Position numbers and translations under genes: made by a program
Notes under the pieces: model-generated
What the model saw: the letters and a program-made list of their open reading frames with translations, nothing else
Databases searched by the model: none
What the model was told of the DNA's origin: nothing
IMG/VR virus record: IMGVR_UViG_3300028920_000077
Coordinates: 1 to 60,355 of that record
From: a virus
Reading direction: 5' to 3' (one strand)
DNA length: 60,355 nucleotides
In this document: piece after piece, positions 1 through 9,959 of the stretch
Numbering within the stretch: the first letter of the stretch is position 1
How the letters are laid out: each line of letters opens with the position of its first letter

Positions 1-418
1 TTGGTTAATTCATCACCCTCATACACATCACCGATGATCTGTATCGGTCTATCAGAAACATGCCAATATTTCCCTTCGGAGTCTATTTGGGTGCAAGAGA
101 CTCTGCTCTCCATTTTATTGCCAAATGCGATTAGTAGTGGTTCTATGGCAGGTGGGCTAGAATATACGTCTGTGTGTCTAAGTTTGATATTATCCATGAT
201 AGAAAATCTTCTTTCATAGATCCTAACCCATTCCATAGTGCCTATACTCAGATCAGAATAAAACTGACCTATTGAACCCACATCCTGATCAGCATAAAAC
301 TGTCCTATAGAGCCTATATCCTGATCTTGTGTTAAAGAATATGTAGAAAACGAGGATATTATTAGATTTTCTTGAAAATTATATGAAGTAAAAGAACCAA
401 TATTCAGGTCTGATGTCG
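1..418. repeat. Left copy of near-identical terminal direct repeat
   Basis: These 418 bases match 59938-60355 except at positions 98, 219 and 291. In the tail gene on the minus strand two differences are silent and one changes Pro to Ser. The simplest reading is that the contig overlaps itself, so the molecule is circular or circularly permuted (unit about 59,937 bp), with the overlap sampled from two slightly different genomes. Confidence 0.9.
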
Positions 419-422
419 CCAT
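1..422 (-). CDS. Tail protein A, N-terminal part (continues at 59565-60355)
   Basis: This is the first 140 or so residues of the gene seen in full across the circular junction. The ATG at 422 overlaps the stop of the preceding gene (TAATG), which fixes the start. Residues 1-60 form a module with two tandem 12-residue units of the form D(I/V)GSIGQFY(A/S)D. The same module begins the next gene (58928-59572). The remainder belongs to a tail protein of unknown exact role at the end of the virion operon. A tail-tip or baseplate location is inferred from position only. Confidence 0.8.
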   Translation of the reverse strand, partial: MATSDLNIGSFTSYNFQENLIISSFSTYSLTQDQDIGSIGQFYADQDVGSIGQFYSDLSIGTMEWVRIYERRFSIMDNIKLRHTDVYSSPPAIEPLLIAFGNKMESRVSCTQIDSEGKYWHVSDRPIQIIGDVYEGDELT

Positions 423-829
423 TATTCTCTCGGGATTTTCAGAAAGCTCACGTTTCCATTACTTTGTATAATGGTCATGAGTTTATATTTTTCATATACA
501 GCGACTAATTTACAATCTCTAGCTTTCATATTATGGTTACCAAAGTTACCCTCATAATTTACCCAATATTCAAAATCAATTGGTTTGTCTTTGTCGCCTT
601 CAGAGTGGGCATAGATGGGTTGGTCTCCCACCAAAACAAATAAATTCTTTAGTTCTTTATCTTTCTTTGCTTCTGAAAAGCTAGGATAATTTAATCCTGT
701 CATCAAAGCGTTATCTTTTGTGATAAGATTCCAGCCTTGTAAGGAAAAGTTTATCATATCCCAATTCCTTTCTAATGGAATTATATTTAATGGATTATGT
801 TGAGATATCAACGGAGAATCTAAGTGCAT
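422..829 (-). CDS. Tail-region protein of unknown function (135 aa)
   Basis: The ATG at 829 has an AAAGAG about 8 nt upstream. The gene overlaps the end of the preceding gene by 35 bp and couples to the next gene by TAATG. The protein is soluble-looking, with no signal peptide or membrane segment and no motif I recognise. It sits between two larger tail proteins, so a tail-tip role or an adaptor role is plausible but unproven. Confidence 0.6.
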   Translation of the reverse strand: MHLDSPLISQHNPLNIIPLERNWDMINFSLQGWNLITKDNALMTGLNYPSFSEAKKDKELKNLFVLVGDQPIYAHSEGDKDKPIDFEYWVNYEGNFGNHNMKARDCKLVAVYEKYKLMTIIQSNGNVSFLKIPRE

Positions 830-1430
830 TTGTAGCTCTTTCGGTGTCTAATTTTTTCAGAGATAATCCTAGATACCAATAATGGTTTACTTCTAGGCTT
901 AACTGGTCTGATAGAATACCTCTCGCTGCTGGTTCTATACCAGTCAACGAATCATCCCAAGATGAACTTAAAGGACCAGTTTCTCTTTGGTAATTAGCTG
1001 TATCTGTATCAGTTAGGTATTCAAACATCATCATTTTAAAAGCTGTTGCTGCTGTTAATGGATCTGTTTTATACAACCAAATTCTGCCATTTGCACATGA
1101 CGTTGCTGTTCCACCACCAGCATCATTCTGATACCAAATTCTTAAAGTAACAGCATTTTCATTAAACCCTAGTGGGCTTGCAATAAGTGAGTATTGAGTT
1201 CCATTGACATCTACTGTAGTGTTATTTATATATTTATTATTATTCATGTGGTTTGGGTCTACACATTGGTCTACTGTGAAGGTAGCATTGGATCTATGTG
1301 TGCTGTCTTGGTAAGTCCCAGGTGCTATACCAGTTCCGTATGCTGCCCCCAAAAACGCTAGTATATTAGTAATATCTACCCAAGCAACAGTGTCAGGGTC
1401 CCAAGCCTGAAATTTAAATACATCAGCCAT
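795..1430 (-). CDS. Tail-region structural protein (211 aa)
   Basis: It has a good ribosome binding site (AGGAG, 5-6 nt upstream) and starts MADVFKFQAWDPDTVAW. The composition is rich in Thr, Asn and Gly with many short beta-type stretches, as expected of a virion beta-sandwich protein, and there is no membrane segment. It lies between the large tail protein and tail protein A. I infer a tail-tip or fibre-associated structural role and do not recognise the family. Confidence 0.6.
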   Translation of the reverse strand: MADVFKFQAWDPDTVAWVDITNILAFLGAAYGTGIAPGTYQDSTHRSNATFTVDQCVDPNHMNNNKYINNTTVDVNGTQYSLIASPLGFNENAVTLRIWYQNDAGGGTATSCANGRIWLYKTDPLTAATAFKMMMFEYLTDTDTANYQRETGPLSSSWDDSLTGIEPAARGILSDQLSLEVNHYWYLGLSLKKLDTERATNALRFSVDIST

Positions 1431-1439
1431 TCTAATCTC

Positions 1440-1820
1440 CTATATGGTCGTATTGAAATCTATTGAATCTGGTGTTATGGTTAAATCAGATATAGAACCA
1501 CGCCAGTATTCAATAGTGTTATTATTTATATCTTTATATATTATGACCACTTTGTCAAGTGGATTTTCTAAATATATCTTTCTTGAAAAGTAATGGTATG
1601 GTTGCCCATTATCATACATTATTTTGTTTAGTATTTTAAATTGTGAACTTGAGAGTTCGTATGTTTTAGATATGGTGTTGAAACTTTCACGTATATCGCC
1701 ATAGTTGATTAATAAGTCCGATTCAGTATACTCTTCTGGTGTTGACCAATGTATTTTCACACGAGTTTTAATTGTAGCTGTCCGCAGGTTATTGATATCC
1801 CGAAATAATTCAATTATCAT
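1440..1820 (-). CDS. Small tail-tip protein (126 aa), unknown
   Basis: It begins MIIELFRDINNLRTATIKTR, and its ATG overlaps the stop of the 1051-residue tail protein (ATGA), so the two are translationally coupled. It is rich in beta-forming residues with no signal or membrane segment. Small proteins at this place in siphophage operons often bridge the distal tail to the baseplate hub. That role is inferred from gene order only. Confidence 0.6.
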   Translation of the reverse strand: MIIELFRDINNLRTATIKTRVKIHWSTPEEYTESDLLINYGDIRESFNTISKTYELSSSQFKILNKIMYDNGQPYHYFSRKIYLENPLDKVVIIYKDINNNTIEYWRGSISDLTITPDSIDFNTTI

Positions 1821-4800
1821 GCGATACTCTCAAGCTCAAATGTTACTGTATATAAACGGTATGCAGTCAGAGTGCTTTCACTTCTTCTTTGACCTACATT
1901 AATATTAGTATCTTTCATAAATACTCTTTTGCATACCAGTGGGCTGGCATTTTTGTTCGGTATAAAATAAAATGGTAAGTTATTTCTAGTTTTCAGGTAT
2001 ATAATCATTTCCCTTAATAAATTCCAATCAGCAGACCTGATATAAGAATCATGCTGGACATTATACCCTTCTTTCATAAAATTCATCAAATCAAATTCAC
2101 TATCTGCCTTAGCTTTACTTGTAGAAAAAGATAAAGTTGGTATTATCCTATCACTACCTAACTGAAGTTGCATCTTTTCACCTATAAACATATACCCGAT
2201 AGTTTGTGTTCCAGTAAATATAATTTTAACATATCTAGCATTATATTCATATAATTTGCAGAATGTTTCACCTGCTGTTAAAGCCACAGTATCAGTTCCA
2301 ACATCTACACCACCCATTGCCACATTACTGAATTGGATCGTAATATTGCCAGTGATTGAATGCTGATCTAATACAACGGCATCAATCTGTTGTGCTGATC
2401 CGAAATCTATTTCAATTGGACCAGTACCATTAAAAGCTAAAGAGTTATCAAGGCTAAAAGCATTTAGCATTTGATTAGACTGTAGTAAATATACATCCCA
2501 GTAATCACCAATCTCAAATGATGGTGCTACTCCAAACTGGAATAGAATACTGAGATCATATTCGAAATCTTGTATTGTTCTTTTTATGTATTTATCGCTA
2601 CTCCATTTACCTGTAACTGGGTCGGGGAATAATCTCCAAATACCACTCTCTACATAGAAAATGAATTTATCTCCTAAAGTAAAGGGTATCCCGCCCTCTG
2701 TGATGAGAAATTTCAGGCTATCGGTGTTATAGACCTCTGGTTCTGGTTTATACATAGAATAAGGTGGGAAGTCTGTGGTTTCACCTTGAACCTGAAATAA
2801 AATTGTATCATCTCCATCAATTCCACCTGTAGCATACAACGCTTGGTACGGAAATAAAGTGAATGTTATTCTATCTCCATCTGAATAGTTAGAATTATCA
2901 CCTTGAACATCAAAAGTAACAATAATAACATCACCATGTTCGAAACTTGCTGTTCCGCAATAATCCCATATCAAAATCGCAAACTCTTGTGTATTAAATA
3001 TTTCACCATTTGCATAGCAATTATGGGAATAATATGGAATATCAGTATACAAGTATGTGCAATATGGAGTTCCATTAACTTCAACTGTCCAATAACTATA
3101 TGCGTTTTCATCAATCTCATAACACTCAGTTCCCATACTATTTTTTTTTTGGTGATAAGTCATGTGATAAGTCATATACCACTCTACTAAAGTAGACCAT
3201 TTATCTGTATCATATTCTAACTGGTAATTAACGCCAGCTACATAAGCAGTATTGATATCTGGTGTCCACTTTATGCCATTCCACTGAAATATAGTATTGT
3301 TAGAATCTTCAAAATATAGTGAATTGATGATTTCCATATATAAATTCGCTATTGCAGTAATTCCATGAGGATCAGTCTCTTTTAATTTAAAGATTAACCT
3401 TGCCATCTTCATCATTTGCGTTCTTGTTTGTTCTGACAAGTTCACAAACCAGCTTTTTTCTTCAGCGTCAGTATCTTGGAAAGCTGCCATATTTTCAAAT
3501 TGTCTAGTAGTCCAAAAAGGTAAATCGGGACAAATGTAACCCACAGTGCCACCTCCTTCCTCTTCCAAACCCAAACATTCTTCATTAAAATCAAAATCTG
3601 GGGGGCAGTCGCAAGGCTGATTAATTTCAGTATATGTTAGCCTCACGGTTGTAACTTGATTTTGAGGGATATTTATACCTGCCCTAGCATAAACACAAAA
3701 TGAATCTATCCCTTCATAAGCCTCAACAGGTTGGTAAACCCAACTCCATGTATAGTTTAATGTATTAGTTAAATCATCTGTTATGTGTTGCATATTAGGG
3801 AGATCAAATGATATATATTCATTCTCAAATGATCCGCCAGATGGTTCAGTTGAAATAAGTTCTTCAGTAGCATAAATATACCATTGTCTTAGCTTATACT
3901 CTAATGCAAAGTTTAATACACCTGGAATAGCAAGGCTATTGTCTATAGATAAGTCTTGTAACCCACGCCATTCTTCATTCGGTGGGTCTAATACAGGTGC
4001 GGTATAATGTGCTACTGTTGTATAATTTAATTCTTTTATTGCGATCCCACCAGGCAACCTTTGAGTATCAACAACCAATTGAGCAGGGATCAAGTATCTA
4101 GGAGTATCATTAGGAGTTTCTAGTAGTGCCTGGTGGAAATCCAAAATAGTTTTTATATTTAGTAAAGTTCTTGCACCATCAGATTGATGGTTAGTCCATA
4201 TTTTTATTGTTCTGCCACCAGTTGCTTTATAGATAGGGTTAAACTTTGGTATATACCCTTTTATTGGTTCAGAAAAATAATATTTTAAATTCCCGTCAGC
4301 ATCCAATCCACGCCATTGTAAATATACGTTATAAGGATCTGCTTCAAAGAAAATTCTATGTAAACTACCGCCCTCTTCTTCACTTGGAGGGTCTAAAGTA
4401 TCACCCTCTATGAATTCGGTATTAATACCAAAATTCCAAATATCACTCTCTAGCTCTTCTGTGCCAATAGGGATATGTTCGGGAGTTACATATTGTGTTC
4501 CAGTTGCATCATTGTGTTCTGTGAATTCAGTTACTCTACCAATTTCTATATATATTTGATTACCCAGAGTTCCTTCTACATCTACTAAAAATTTCAAGCC
4601 ACCAATATTAATGGACGCTGTTTCTGTATCTTTACCCAAGTCTATACAGATTACTTCTATTTTTTGTGATGTTAGATTGCCCACATGTATTAAATCCATA
4701 GCACCAGTTCCAGCACCTTCAAAGGTTGGTTTAGAAAAACCTATATTATTCGGATCACCAGATTCATCATCAAAAACCCTAACTTGCATTTCTTTATCTT

Positions 4801-4972
4801 CATTTCCCGAATAATTACCATATAATTCTATTGTTCCATTACCACTGTTATTATCGCCTGGAACTATGATGGGTTTATTACTGCTATTAGAGACAGAATA
4901 ACCTGAAATTACTGTTGTGTCTTTATTTAAGTGATTATTCTTATCATATAAATATAGTTGTGAGCTTTCCAT
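1817..4972 (-). CDS. Large distal tail/baseplate protein with C-terminal discoidin-like domain
   Basis: The protein is 1051 residues long, directly after the tape measure gene and coupled to it by TAATG, which is the usual place of distal tail or baseplate hub proteins. The sequence is acidic and rich in Asn, Thr and aromatic residues with no membrane segment. Around residues 850-960 a jelly-roll-like stretch (ARYVKIIF near its end) resembles F5/8-type-C/discoidin domains, which often bind sugars. The last 90 residues have a mixed alpha/beta pattern. Host-surface binding is inferred, not shown. Confidence 0.65.
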   Translation of the reverse strand: MESSQLYLYDKNNHLNKDTTVISGYSVSNSSNKPIIVPGDNNSGNGTIELYGNYSGNEDKEMQVRVFDDESGDPNNIGFSKPTFEGAGTGAMDLIHVGNLTSQKIEVICIDLGKDTETASINIGGLKFLVDVEGTLGNQIYIEIGRVTEFTEHNDATGTQYVTPEHIPIGTEELESDIWNFGINTEFIEGDTLDPPSEEEGGSLHRIFFEADPYNVYLQWRGLDADGNLKYYFSEPIKGYIPKFNPIYKATGGRTIKIWTNHQSDGARTLLNIKTILDFHQALLETPNDTPRYLIPAQLVVDTQRLPGGIAIKELNYTTVAHYTAPVLDPPNEEWRGLQDLSIDNSLAIPGVLNFALEYKLRQWYIYATEELISTEPSGGSFENEYISFDLPNMQHITDDLTNTLNYTWSWVYQPVEAYEGIDSFCVYARAGINIPQNQVTTVRLTYTEINQPCDCPPDFDFNEECLGLEEEGGGTVGYICPDLPFWTTRQFENMAAFQDTDAEEKSWFVNLSEQTRTQMMKMARLIFKLKETDPHGITAIANLYMEIINSLYFEDSNNTIFQWNGIKWTPDINTAYVAGVNYQLEYDTDKWSTLVEWYMTYHMTYHQKKNSMGTECYEIDENAYSYWTVEVNGTPYCTYLYTDIPYYSHNCYANGEIFNTQEFAILIWDYCGTASFEHGDVIIVTFDVQGDNSNYSDGDRITFTLFPYQALYATGGIDGDDTILFQVQGETTDFPPYSMYKPEPEVYNTDSLKFLITEGGIPFTLGDKFIFYVESGIWRLFPDPVTGKWSSDKYIKRTIQDFEYDLSILFQFGVAPSFEIGDYWDVYLLQSNQMLNAFSLDNSLAFNGTGPIEIDFGSAQQIDAVVLDQHSITGNITIQFSNVAMGGVDVGTDTVALTAGETFCKLYEYNARYVKIIFTGTQTIGYMFIGEKMQLQLGSDRIIPTLSFSTSKAKADSEFDLMNFMKEGYNVQHDSYIRSADWNLLREMIIYLKTRNNLPFYFIPNKNASPLVCKRVFMKDTNINVGQRRSESTLTAYRLYTVTFELESIA

Positions 4973-7900
4973 TAGAAATTACCTCTATCCTTTTCTCTTT
5001 TTAATATTGGTATTAATGTGTTTCTAGCCCAAGTTTCAGTATGTTCTGGGTCCATACCTGTTATAGAAACATCAAATTTATTTTCTTGTGTTGAATCCAC
5101 ATTTACATTAGGTGCGAATGTAGCATCTCCAACATCAGAAAAACCTTGTAGACTTTGGTTTAAATTGTCTAAAAATCCAATAGTAGAAACACCGATAGAA
5201 TTAGCAGCATTATTGATACCAGAAGTTAGTTTGGGTAATACTGTATCAACTGCTTCTGTAACTGTATTTGCCCCTTCTATTGCCAAATTAGCCATAGTAT
5301 CATAATATCCTCTGGTTCTATCAAGTGATCCCTGATATTCTTCTTCTTCTCGCCTTGCTCTATCCTGTGCTTCTCTTTCTTCTGCATCTGCTAAGTCTTG
5401 CAAATAATTTTCTTTTTCTAATTTTAATAAGTTCTGGAATTTTGTTGTTGCTTGGGCTTCTTCAGAATATTGTTCCTTTAATGCAGCTACTCTTTCTTCG
5501 TATTGTCTTGTAACAGCATTGGTATATTCACCCTGTTGAGCTTCTGTTTGATCGGTTAATTGATTAACTCTCTCATCTATACTTTGCATTTCTTGAATAA
5601 GTGAATCTGCCCATTCTGCAAACTTTGTAGACCAGAAGTTTAATGAACCGAATACTTCTGATGTCAAGCCATCAAGAATCTCTTTACCAGCCTCTCCAAC
5701 GTCTCTAGTTAAGTCTATACCTAAACCTTTTAGTTTAGTTTTAACACCTTCTATAGATTGTTCTAATATTGGGAAACCTTCAATCCCAAGTGCATCCACA
5801 TTCGCTTTGAATAATTCAAATGTGGTATATGTCTGACCTAATATCTCATTAAAGATATCAGCTACACCTTGCATTTGTTCATTGGTAAGCAATAATAAAT
5901 CTTCAGTACCTTCTTTTCTAATATCTTGTTCTTCTTTGAAAGTTCTGAGCCTATCACTCGCACCTTGTTCTTCTAATTCAAATAAGGCATCTTGGTATTC
6001 TTGATAACTGAGAATTCCTTCATCATATAAGTCTTGTATTTTTTGCTGTTCTATTTCAACTTGTTCTTGAGATAGCTTGGTTCTTTCCTGCATTATTTGA
6101 TTATAACTTTGCAAGCCTTGTTCTCTAAGTTGTGTTAATTTAGCTTCATTCTCAGCTTCTAGCTTAGCCATGTCAGCATAATAGTCTTCTTCAAGGGCAA
6201 TCATTTCATCTATGATAGCTTCACTTTCAGCAGTCATTCTTCCATTTATATCTCTAGCTTTTTGTTCATCTGCAACTAATAATGCTAATTTTTCTGCATA
6301 GAAACTTCTAAGCCGATCCATTCTTCTATCTAATGCTTCTGCCTCTCCGATTTCACCAGATTGCACCGATAACTGATCTAGTTCTTCTTGCTGTGCATAA
6401 TAACTTTGTAATTCTTGTATTTTTTGTTGGTTTCTATTCCTGAATTCTTCTAATTCTTTTTCTCTTAAATCTTTAATTTTTTGTTGTGTTTCTTCTTCTA
6501 AAGTTTGTTTGTCTGTTTGAAATTGTATTTCTATTTGTTTCAATTCTTCTTTTAATTGCGTCTCTTCTGCAATTGTTTTTGCATTAATTTCTTTCCTATT
6601 TTTGATGAGATAATCTAATTCCGATTGGAGCAAATTTCTTCTAACTTCATATTCTTCTTGTATGACAGATAACCTTCTATTGCTGTTACCAATGATTTGC
6701 TGTAATTTTTGGTCTTCTATATCTTTGGTATCTTCTAAGAACTTTTTATTTTCTAGCTTTAGTGTTTTGAACTTAGATTTTTCTATAGATATCCATTCTT
6801 TACTACCCTCTTTTATTGTAGCTAATGCTTGTTTGTATTGTTTTTTAGTTTCTTCTGCAAGTTTTTTTTCTTCTTTTATTCTGACATCAGCAAAAAAACC
6901 AAAGGCATCAGTCCTTAATTTTAATATTTGTGCCTCAACTTTTGCTAATGCTTCCAGGTTATTAGCTGCTCTACCAAAATCGCCACTAGCCTGAAATGCT
7001 TCTGCCTGTTCTTTATATGCTTTAGCAGATTTTTCTAATATTGCTATTATTTTTTTCTGTGCCTTTTCTATAATAAAAGCTCTTTGTGCCTCTGTCTTGG
7101 CACTTTCTAATCCAGCATTAGTCATTAATATAAGTTTTTCTACTGCTGTTTCGTAGATTAAATTAAGCCTAGATATCCCATTAAATAATCTGTCATTTTC
7201 GTAGTTTACTCCCTTTGTAGATCCGATAATGCCCTTTAATACTTTAATATAATTTTGTTGGAATTTTATTTGATTTCTAATTTCTGTAACTTGTTTTTTA
7301 TCTCCAAACAAGCCAACCAAAACAGCTTTAGCATTTAGATATACCACTTTTAGATTTTCTATACTTTCTTCTAGTTTTGTAAACTCTTCTTTTATATTTT
7401 TGCCACTACTTTTTGCTCCTTTTTCATTTTTTTTAAACCAATCAGATATGATTAATGCTGCACCAACAAAAATAGCTATCAGTGCTGCAAATCCAGCAAC
7501 CAATAATGCTGTTGTTAAAGTTAAACTAGCTAATGCTGTAGAAGCTGCCCCAGCAGCAGCAACTAAACCAGTAGCTAACAAAACTACTACTTTAGAAAGG
7601 ATTACATACAATCCACCCATGACAGTACTTACTCCTATTATAGTTTTAGTCAATAAAAAAAAAGCACCACCAATAGTTGTTATGAATGTTAGAAAAGCAC
7701 CTAAAACTAATGTTGCCTTAGTCATTTGAATTATAAACGATGCTAATTGTTGTTTTGTAAAATCATCCATGGTGTCAATGGTTGTTTTAAACACGTCTAC
7801 TATAGCATTGAAGCCATTAACTGTTTTCTGTATTTCTGGCAACAATACATTACCTAATGTAATAGAAAGGTTCTTAGCTCTCTGTTGGAATATTTGTAAC

Positions 7901-8895
7901 TGGATAGAGGTTGTTAATGCTAATCTTTCATATCTTTGTGCTAAGGTTAAAGTAGAACTTTCTAAGTCTGCCTGGATTTCTTTTAATGAAGTTAAACCTG
8001 TGCCCAAAAATCTAGCAGTAGCACCAAAGGATCTGTAATCTTTGACTATTTTTCTAATCTCAGAAGCGTTACCTTTAGTTACTTCTTGTAATTGTTGTAA
8101 TAACTTAATCATACCATTTTCTTGAGACAATGTTTCATTAACATCTATACCAGCTTTTTTAAATCTTTCTTGGTCTTTAATTAAAGCAGTAAAGAATCTA
8201 TTCAGGAATGTTCCAGCCTTTGCCACAGAACCAATTGTTCTGGTTAATTGGATGAAAAGCACCTGTGTTGTTTCTAATGGGATATTAAGTAATTTCGCAC
8301 TTGAAATCGCATCATCAAAACTACTTGTTAAATCTTCTAATCTGGTTCTACCAATCCTGATTGTATCATTAAGGAAAGTACTGGCTTCAGCAGCGTTGTT
8401 TATCTCGCCCTTATATAATTGCATTAGGATAACCATTCTGTCTACAGCATTTTTTAAACTACCTTGTGCTACTCTAGCTAATAAGGTAGATTCTTTTAAT
8501 ACATCCATAGCAATAGCACTGTTTCTTAATCCTGATTCTATTTTATATAAACCCCCAGCAAGCTCTACAGCAGATACGCCAAATTCGTTGGAAAGTTCGA
8601 TAACTTCTTTACGATATTTTTCAACGAATTCTTCTTCGTCTAATAAAGTCTGAATATTAGCAATAGCCTTTTCGTATTCTACAGCATTTTTGACAGGGAA
8701 GTATAATGCTGTTGCCATAGCAACCCCTGTTGTGATTAACTGTTTACCAGCAGTGTTAATAGCCTGAAGAGATTTATTGTATTTATCTAAGCTATTGCTA
8801 GCACCATCTATCGCTTTTTGAAGTTGTTTTACTTTACCGATACCTCTACCTTGCACAGAGATCAGGAGTTTTAAAGTAGAATTAGTTATAGCCAT
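4972..8895 (-). CDS. Tail tape measure protein
   Basis: The protein has 1307 residues. The N-terminal 350 residues resemble the TP901-type tape measure domain (AVEYEKAIANIQTL, then FGVSAVELAGGLYKIESG). A hydrophobic region with several possible membrane helices follows at about 390-490. After that come long charged coiled coils rich in Glu, Gln and Lys (about 650-1180). It sits directly after the chaperone ORFs and before the tail-tip genes, the canonical position. At about 0.15 nm per residue, the usual rule of thumb, this predicts a tail near 190-200 nm. Confidence 0.93.
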   Translation of the reverse strand: MAITNSTLKLLISVQGRGIGKVKQLQKAIDGASNSLDKYNKSLQAINTAGKQLITTGVAMATALYFPVKNAVEYEKAIANIQTLLDEEEFVEKYRKEVIELSNEFGVSAVELAGGLYKIESGLRNSAIAMDVLKESTLLARVAQGSLKNAVDRMVILMQLYKGEINNAAEASTFLNDTIRIGRTRLEDLTSSFDDAISSAKLLNIPLETTQVLFIQLTRTIGSVAKAGTFLNRFFTALIKDQERFKKAGIDVNETLSQENGMIKLLQQLQEVTKGNASEIRKIVKDYRSFGATARFLGTGLTSLKEIQADLESSTLTLAQRYERLALTTSIQLQIFQQRAKNLSITLGNVLLPEIQKTVNGFNAIVDVFKTTIDTMDDFTKQQLASFIIQMTKATLVLGAFLTFITTIGGAFFLLTKTIIGVSTVMGGLYVILSKVVVLLATGLVAAAGAASTALASLTLTTALLVAGFAALIAIFVGAALIISDWFKKNEKGAKSSGKNIKEEFTKLEESIENLKVVYLNAKAVLVGLFGDKKQVTEIRNQIKFQQNYIKVLKGIIGSTKGVNYENDRLFNGISRLNLIYETAVEKLILMTNAGLESAKTEAQRAFIIEKAQKKIIAILEKSAKAYKEQAEAFQASGDFGRAANNLEALAKVEAQILKLRTDAFGFFADVRIKEEKKLAEETKKQYKQALATIKEGSKEWISIEKSKFKTLKLENKKFLEDTKDIEDQKLQQIIGNSNRRLSVIQEEYEVRRNLLQSELDYLIKNRKEINAKTIAEETQLKEELKQIEIQFQTDKQTLEEETQQKIKDLREKELEEFRNRNQQKIQELQSYYAQQEELDQLSVQSGEIGEAEALDRRMDRLRSFYAEKLALLVADEQKARDINGRMTAESEAIIDEMIALEEDYYADMAKLEAENEAKLTQLREQGLQSYNQIMQERTKLSQEQVEIEQQKIQDLYDEGILSYQEYQDALFELEEQGASDRLRTFKEEQDIRKEGTEDLLLLTNEQMQGVADIFNEILGQTYTTFELFKANVDALGIEGFPILEQSIEGVKTKLKGLGIDLTRDVGEAGKEILDGLTSEVFGSLNFWSTKFAEWADSLIQEMQSIDERVNQLTDQTEAQQGEYTNAVTRQYEERVAALKEQYSEEAQATTKFQNLLKLEKENYLQDLADAEEREAQDRARREEEEYQGSLDRTRGYYDTMANLAIEGANTVTEAVDTVLPKLTSGINNAANSIGVSTIGFLDNLNQSLQGFSDVGDATFAPNVNVDSTQENKFDVSITGMDPEHTETWARNTLIPILKREKDRGNF

Positions 8896-8920
8896 TATGA
8901 GTATCCTTTAATTATGTAGA

Positions 8921-8942
8921 GAGAGGTGTTTAAACCCCTCTC
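8921..8942. other. Long palindrome between chaperone and tape measure genes
   Basis: The arms GAGAGG and CCTCTC flank a central GTTTAAAC, with one mismatched pair. On the plus strand a T-rich tail follows, but no plus-strand gene ends here. On the transcribed minus strand there is no U-run. It may be a transcript-processing or attenuation hairpin that lowers tape measure expression relative to the chaperone. Confidence 0.5.
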
Positions 8943-8948
8943 TTCTTT

Positions 8949-9464
8949 TTACAGTCCAGGTGGTAAGTTGATAGATGTCTTTGCACCCCTATATGAAGTA
9001 TCTATTTTGAAAGCATTACAAAAATCAGTTAAATCATGGACAGCTCTACCTCTGCCCCATATTTTACCATGATTCTGGTTTAATGCTTCTAGCTTCTTCT
9101 GTTCTTCCTCGCTTACAGGTGATCCATCAGCTTTATAGATTGTTCTGCTGGTGGCTTTATATCTCATCTTTCCAGTTTTACCTTTTCTTATATAAACCAT
9201 GTCATGTTTCCTTTTCCCTAATTCCAGGCTTTTTGTATAACTATCTAAAAATTTATCATCAGCCCTTGAGCCTGCGAATATTAATGTCAAAAGTCTTTCT
9301 TCTTCTATATATTTATTGTAAAGTATATGATCTACATATCTATTAACCTGCCTGATACCATATTTATTTACAGCTTCAGGCGTATGACCATTACTTATCA
9401 ATAGTTGTTTGGTGCTAGTTATGCAGAGTATAGCATCCCCAACATCTCTTTCCAGTTTTTTTTT
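8949..9464 (-). CDS. Tail assembly chaperone, downstream (T) frame reached by -1 frameshift
   Basis: This frame has no ATG and no ribosome binding site near its apparent beginning (a TTG near 9401). It is open without a stop from the A9 run at 9456-9464 on the minus strand. A -1 slip there joins it in phase to the upstream ORF and gives a G-GT style fusion. The protein part is basic (KRKHDMVYIRKGKTGKMRYK) with no recognised enzyme motif. Position directly before the tape measure gene matches lambda G/GT-type chaperones. The fusion is inferred from frame and slippery run. Confidence 0.75.
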   Translation of the reverse strand, partial: KKKLERDVGDAILCITSTKQLLISNGHTPEAVNKYGIRQVNRYVDHILYNKYIEEERLLTLIFAGSRADDKFLDSYTKSLELGKRKHDMVYIRKGKTGKMRYKATSRTIYKADGSPVSEEEQKKLEALNQNHGKIWGRGRAVHDLTDFCNAFKIDTSYRGAKTSINLPPGL

Positions 9465-9943
9465 GCTTCATCATCAATATTTTGCTTGATAACAATAGCT
9501 AATACCTTAGGAATCTCTTTTAATGTTAGGTAAAATAAATCATCACCAAGTGCGATATAAAGAATATGATTTACTGAATTTGCACATTTCCCCGTCATTT
9601 CTGGTATTTTTTTAATTAATCCATCAGCACTGAAAAGAATATCTAAATCCAACTGATCTTCTTCAACCTCTTTACCATCTTCAGCTATCATCTTTATTGG
9701 TTCTTTAAATAATTTTTGTAGTTCACTTAAACTAAATATATGAACTAATATGTTTGTAAAATGTTTTGTAAAATTTACAAAGTCTAGTGAATAATATGCA
9801 ATAGGCTTTACAACAAATTTATAACCAGAGAGAGTCGTAACACTCTCCCCAGTTAATTTATTTAATTCTTCTTGGATTTGTTGTAATTTCTCTTGAGTAA
9901 CACCTATTTCACGCATAAAATCGGTCTCTTTGAAATTAATCAT
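9419..9943 (-). CDS. Tail assembly chaperone, upstream (G) ORF
   Basis: It is a 174-residue protein starting MINFKETDFMREIG, with AGGAG upstream. It is mostly alpha-helical and acidic, between major tail protein and tape measure genes. This is where siphophages encode the chaperone that coats the tape measure during tail assembly. Near its 3' end it carries GCA-AAA-AAA-AAC, a -1 slippery sequence. Normal termination occurs at the TAA (9419-9421). Confidence 0.75.
   Translation of the reverse strand: MINFKETDFMREIGVTQEKLQQIQEELNKLTGESVTTLSGYKFVVKPIAYYSLDFVNFTKHFTNILVHIFSLSELQKLFKEPIKMIAEDGKEVEEDQLDLDILFSADGLIKKIPEMTGKCANSVNHILYIALGDDLFYLTLKEIPKVLAIVIKQNIDDEAKKNWKEMLGMLYSA
9456..9464 (-). other. 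Programmed -1 frameshift slippery run
   Basis: Nine consecutive A residues in the mRNA lie in the frame A AAA AAA AAC. After a one-base backward slip the reading frame stays open through 8949. No other A-run this long falls in a comparable place in the virion genes. Confidence 0.75.
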
Positions 9944-9959
9944 AAATTCTCCTTAAAGA

